Below, piece by piece: positions 5,504 through 6,135 of a stretch of DNA of 6,135 nucleotides; within the stretch, counting starts at the first letter, position 1, and each line of letters begins with the position of its first letter. The position numbers and the translations under genes are program-made. The notes below the pieces were generated by a model. That model searched no databases. It was given only the letters and a program-made list of their open reading frames with translations, and had not been told where the DNA came from. The stretch is from Elstera sp044372965 (GTDB taxonomy: Bacteria > Pseudomonadota > Alphaproteobacteria > Elsterales > Elsteraceae): assembly GCF_044372965.1 (NCBI RefSeq), contig NZ_JBILQX010000196.1, positions 1 to 6,135 of the forward strand, written 5' to 3'.

Positions 5504-6135
5504 TTAGGCGCGTTGGGCTGCCAGCAACGCTTCGCCGACCGCACTTCCCAAGGCTTCCGCCTGCTCCGGCGGCGCGCTTTGGCGCTCCCGGAAGCGAGTG
5601 CGACCGTCGGGGGAAATCAGCAGGCCATCGAGCGTAAGCTGGTTCATGACCCCATCATGAACCAGTCGCGCGTAACCGCCAATGGGGGTTCGGCAGTTTC
5701 CATCGAGGGTTGCCAATAAAGCCCGTTCGGCGCCGACGCAGAGATGGGTTTCGGGATGGTCGAGGGGGGCCAGGAACGCGGCGGTGCGGGCATCGGAAAG
5801 CCGCGCTTCAATACCAATCGCGCCTTGCGCTACGGCGGGCAGCATCACGTCATAGTCGAGAATCGCCGCCGCCTCGCCCGCGAGCTTCAGGCGATTGAGC
5901 CCCGCCGCCGCTAATAGGGTTGCGGACACTTGGCCATCGCGGATTTTCCGCAAGCGCGTTTCGACGTTACCCCGGAAGGGAACGATGCTTACGTCAGGCC
6001 GGGCGTGGAGCACCTGCGCGCCGCGCCGCAAGGACGAGGTGCCAACGGTGGCCCCATAGGGCAGATCGGCGAGCGTGGCGTAAGGGCCGATCAAAGCGTC
6101 GCGCGGATCGTCCCGCTCCAAGATCGTCGTGATCG
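5504..6135 (-). CDS. hemC: Porphobilinogen deaminase (hydroxymethylbilane synthase), C-terminal part
   Basis: HemC polymerises four porphobilinogen units into hydroxymethylbilane, the substrate of the HemD encoded next. The frame is open to the right edge: codons upstream of the TTG at 6121 read Ile-Thr-Thr-Ile, leading into LERDDPRDAL, so the TTG is an internal Leu and not the start. About two thirds of the usual ~310-aa protein is visible. Diagnostic motifs are DPRDAL, GTSSLRRGAQ, VPFRGNVETRLRKI, ATLLAAAGLNRL, LPAVAQGAIGIE, and LDGNCRTPIGGYA. The Cys of the last motif (codon 5695-5693) is the conserved attachment site of the dipyrromethane cofactor. The catalytic Asp region and N-terminal domain lie outside the window. 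It ends with TAA at 5506-5504, 10 nt before the hemD start, so the two consecutive enzymes are almost certainly co-transcribed. A perfect inverted repeat lies inside the 3' part of the gene. Confidence 0.97.
   Translation of the reverse strand, partial: ITTILERDDPRDALIGPYATLADLPYGATVGTSSLRRGAQVLHARPDVSIVPFRGNVETRLRKIRDGQVSATLLAAAGLNRLKLAGEAAAILDYDVMLPAVAQGAIGIEARLSDARTAAFLAPLDHPETHLCVGAERALLATLDGNCRTPIGGYARLVHDGVMNQLTLDGLLISPDGRTRFRERQSAPPEQAEALGSAVGEALLAAQRA
5639..5665. repeat. Perfect 11-bp inverted repeat inside hemC
   Basis: The arms CTGGTTCATGA (5639-5649) and TCATGAACCAG (5655-5665) are exact reverse complements with a 5-nt CCCCA spacer. The sequence is in frame within hemC and encodes LVHDGVMNQ, in the C-terminal domain. 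In mRNA it would form a stable stem-loop about 135-160 nt before the hemC stop. No U-tract follows, so it is not a standard terminator. It may be chance or may slow or cleave the operon mRNA. Confidence 0.5.

Noticed and set aside
5113..5637. Plus-strand open frame (174 codons) opposite hemD and hemC
   Set aside because: It is antisense to conserved HemD and HemC motifs, has no family signature, and has a composition typical of a GC-rich shadow frame.
6119..6121. TTG at 6121 as the hemC start
   Set aside because: Codons upstream stay open and match the HemC sequence before DPRDAL, and a start here would remove the N-terminal domain; the gene is cut by the window edge.
1..6135. A novel defence, mobile or CRISPR-type system
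   Set aside because: All conserved coding content is housekeeping (tRNA modification, heme and cobalamin synthesis, membrane proteins). No direct-repeat array, transposase, integrase, toxin-antitoxin pair or shift in composition was seen.

Overview
The window looks like ordinary chromosomal DNA of a GC-rich alphaproteobacterium, most likely Rhodospirillales. The basis is the base composition (strongly GC-biased throughout), the gene order hemC-hemD/mitofilin-hemY, and the character of the proteins: a COG4223/mitofilin-like protein and an alphaproteobacterial HemY with a C-terminal zinc ribbon. The genus assignment is inference; no rRNA or other marker gene is present.

Layout: bases 1-597 (+) hold the 3' part of a gene that enters from the left edge, probably a DUF4139-family protein. 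It overlaps by 32 bp the start of queG (566-1801, +), the cobalamin-dependent epoxyqueuosine reductase of tRNA queuosine synthesis. The 3' end of queG runs through a double-hairpin repeat and converges, with a 38-bp tail-to-tail overlap, on a tightly packed minus-strand operon. Read in its own direction, that operon is hemC (5' part beyond the right edge), a hemD-mitofilin fusion (5493-3604), hemY (3601-2279) and cobU (2282-1764). Spacings are 10 nt, 2 nt and a 4-nt GTGA overlap, so the four cistrons are very probably one transcript with translational coupling.

How the genes work together: HemC and the HemD domain perform consecutive steps from porphobilinogen to uroporphyrinogen III, the branch point for heme, siroheme and cobalamin. 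The mitofilin-like segment and HemY are inner-membrane proteins that accompany hem genes in many proteobacteria. CobU acts late in adenosylcobalamin assembly, and the convergent neighbour QueG needs a cobalamin cofactor. The segment therefore has a tetrapyrrole/B12 theme, although queG is on the other strand and not co-transcribed.

No intergenic stretch over 300 bases exists; the window is coding almost end to end. I see no mobile element, tRNA, rRNA, CRISPR array or riboswitch, and no convincing evidence of a new biological system. The points most worth a second look are the in-frame hemD-mitofilin fusion with a strong internal ribosome binding site, the repeat absorbed into the queG C-terminus, the GTGA coupling of cobU to hemY, and a perfect 11-bp inverted repeat inside hemC.
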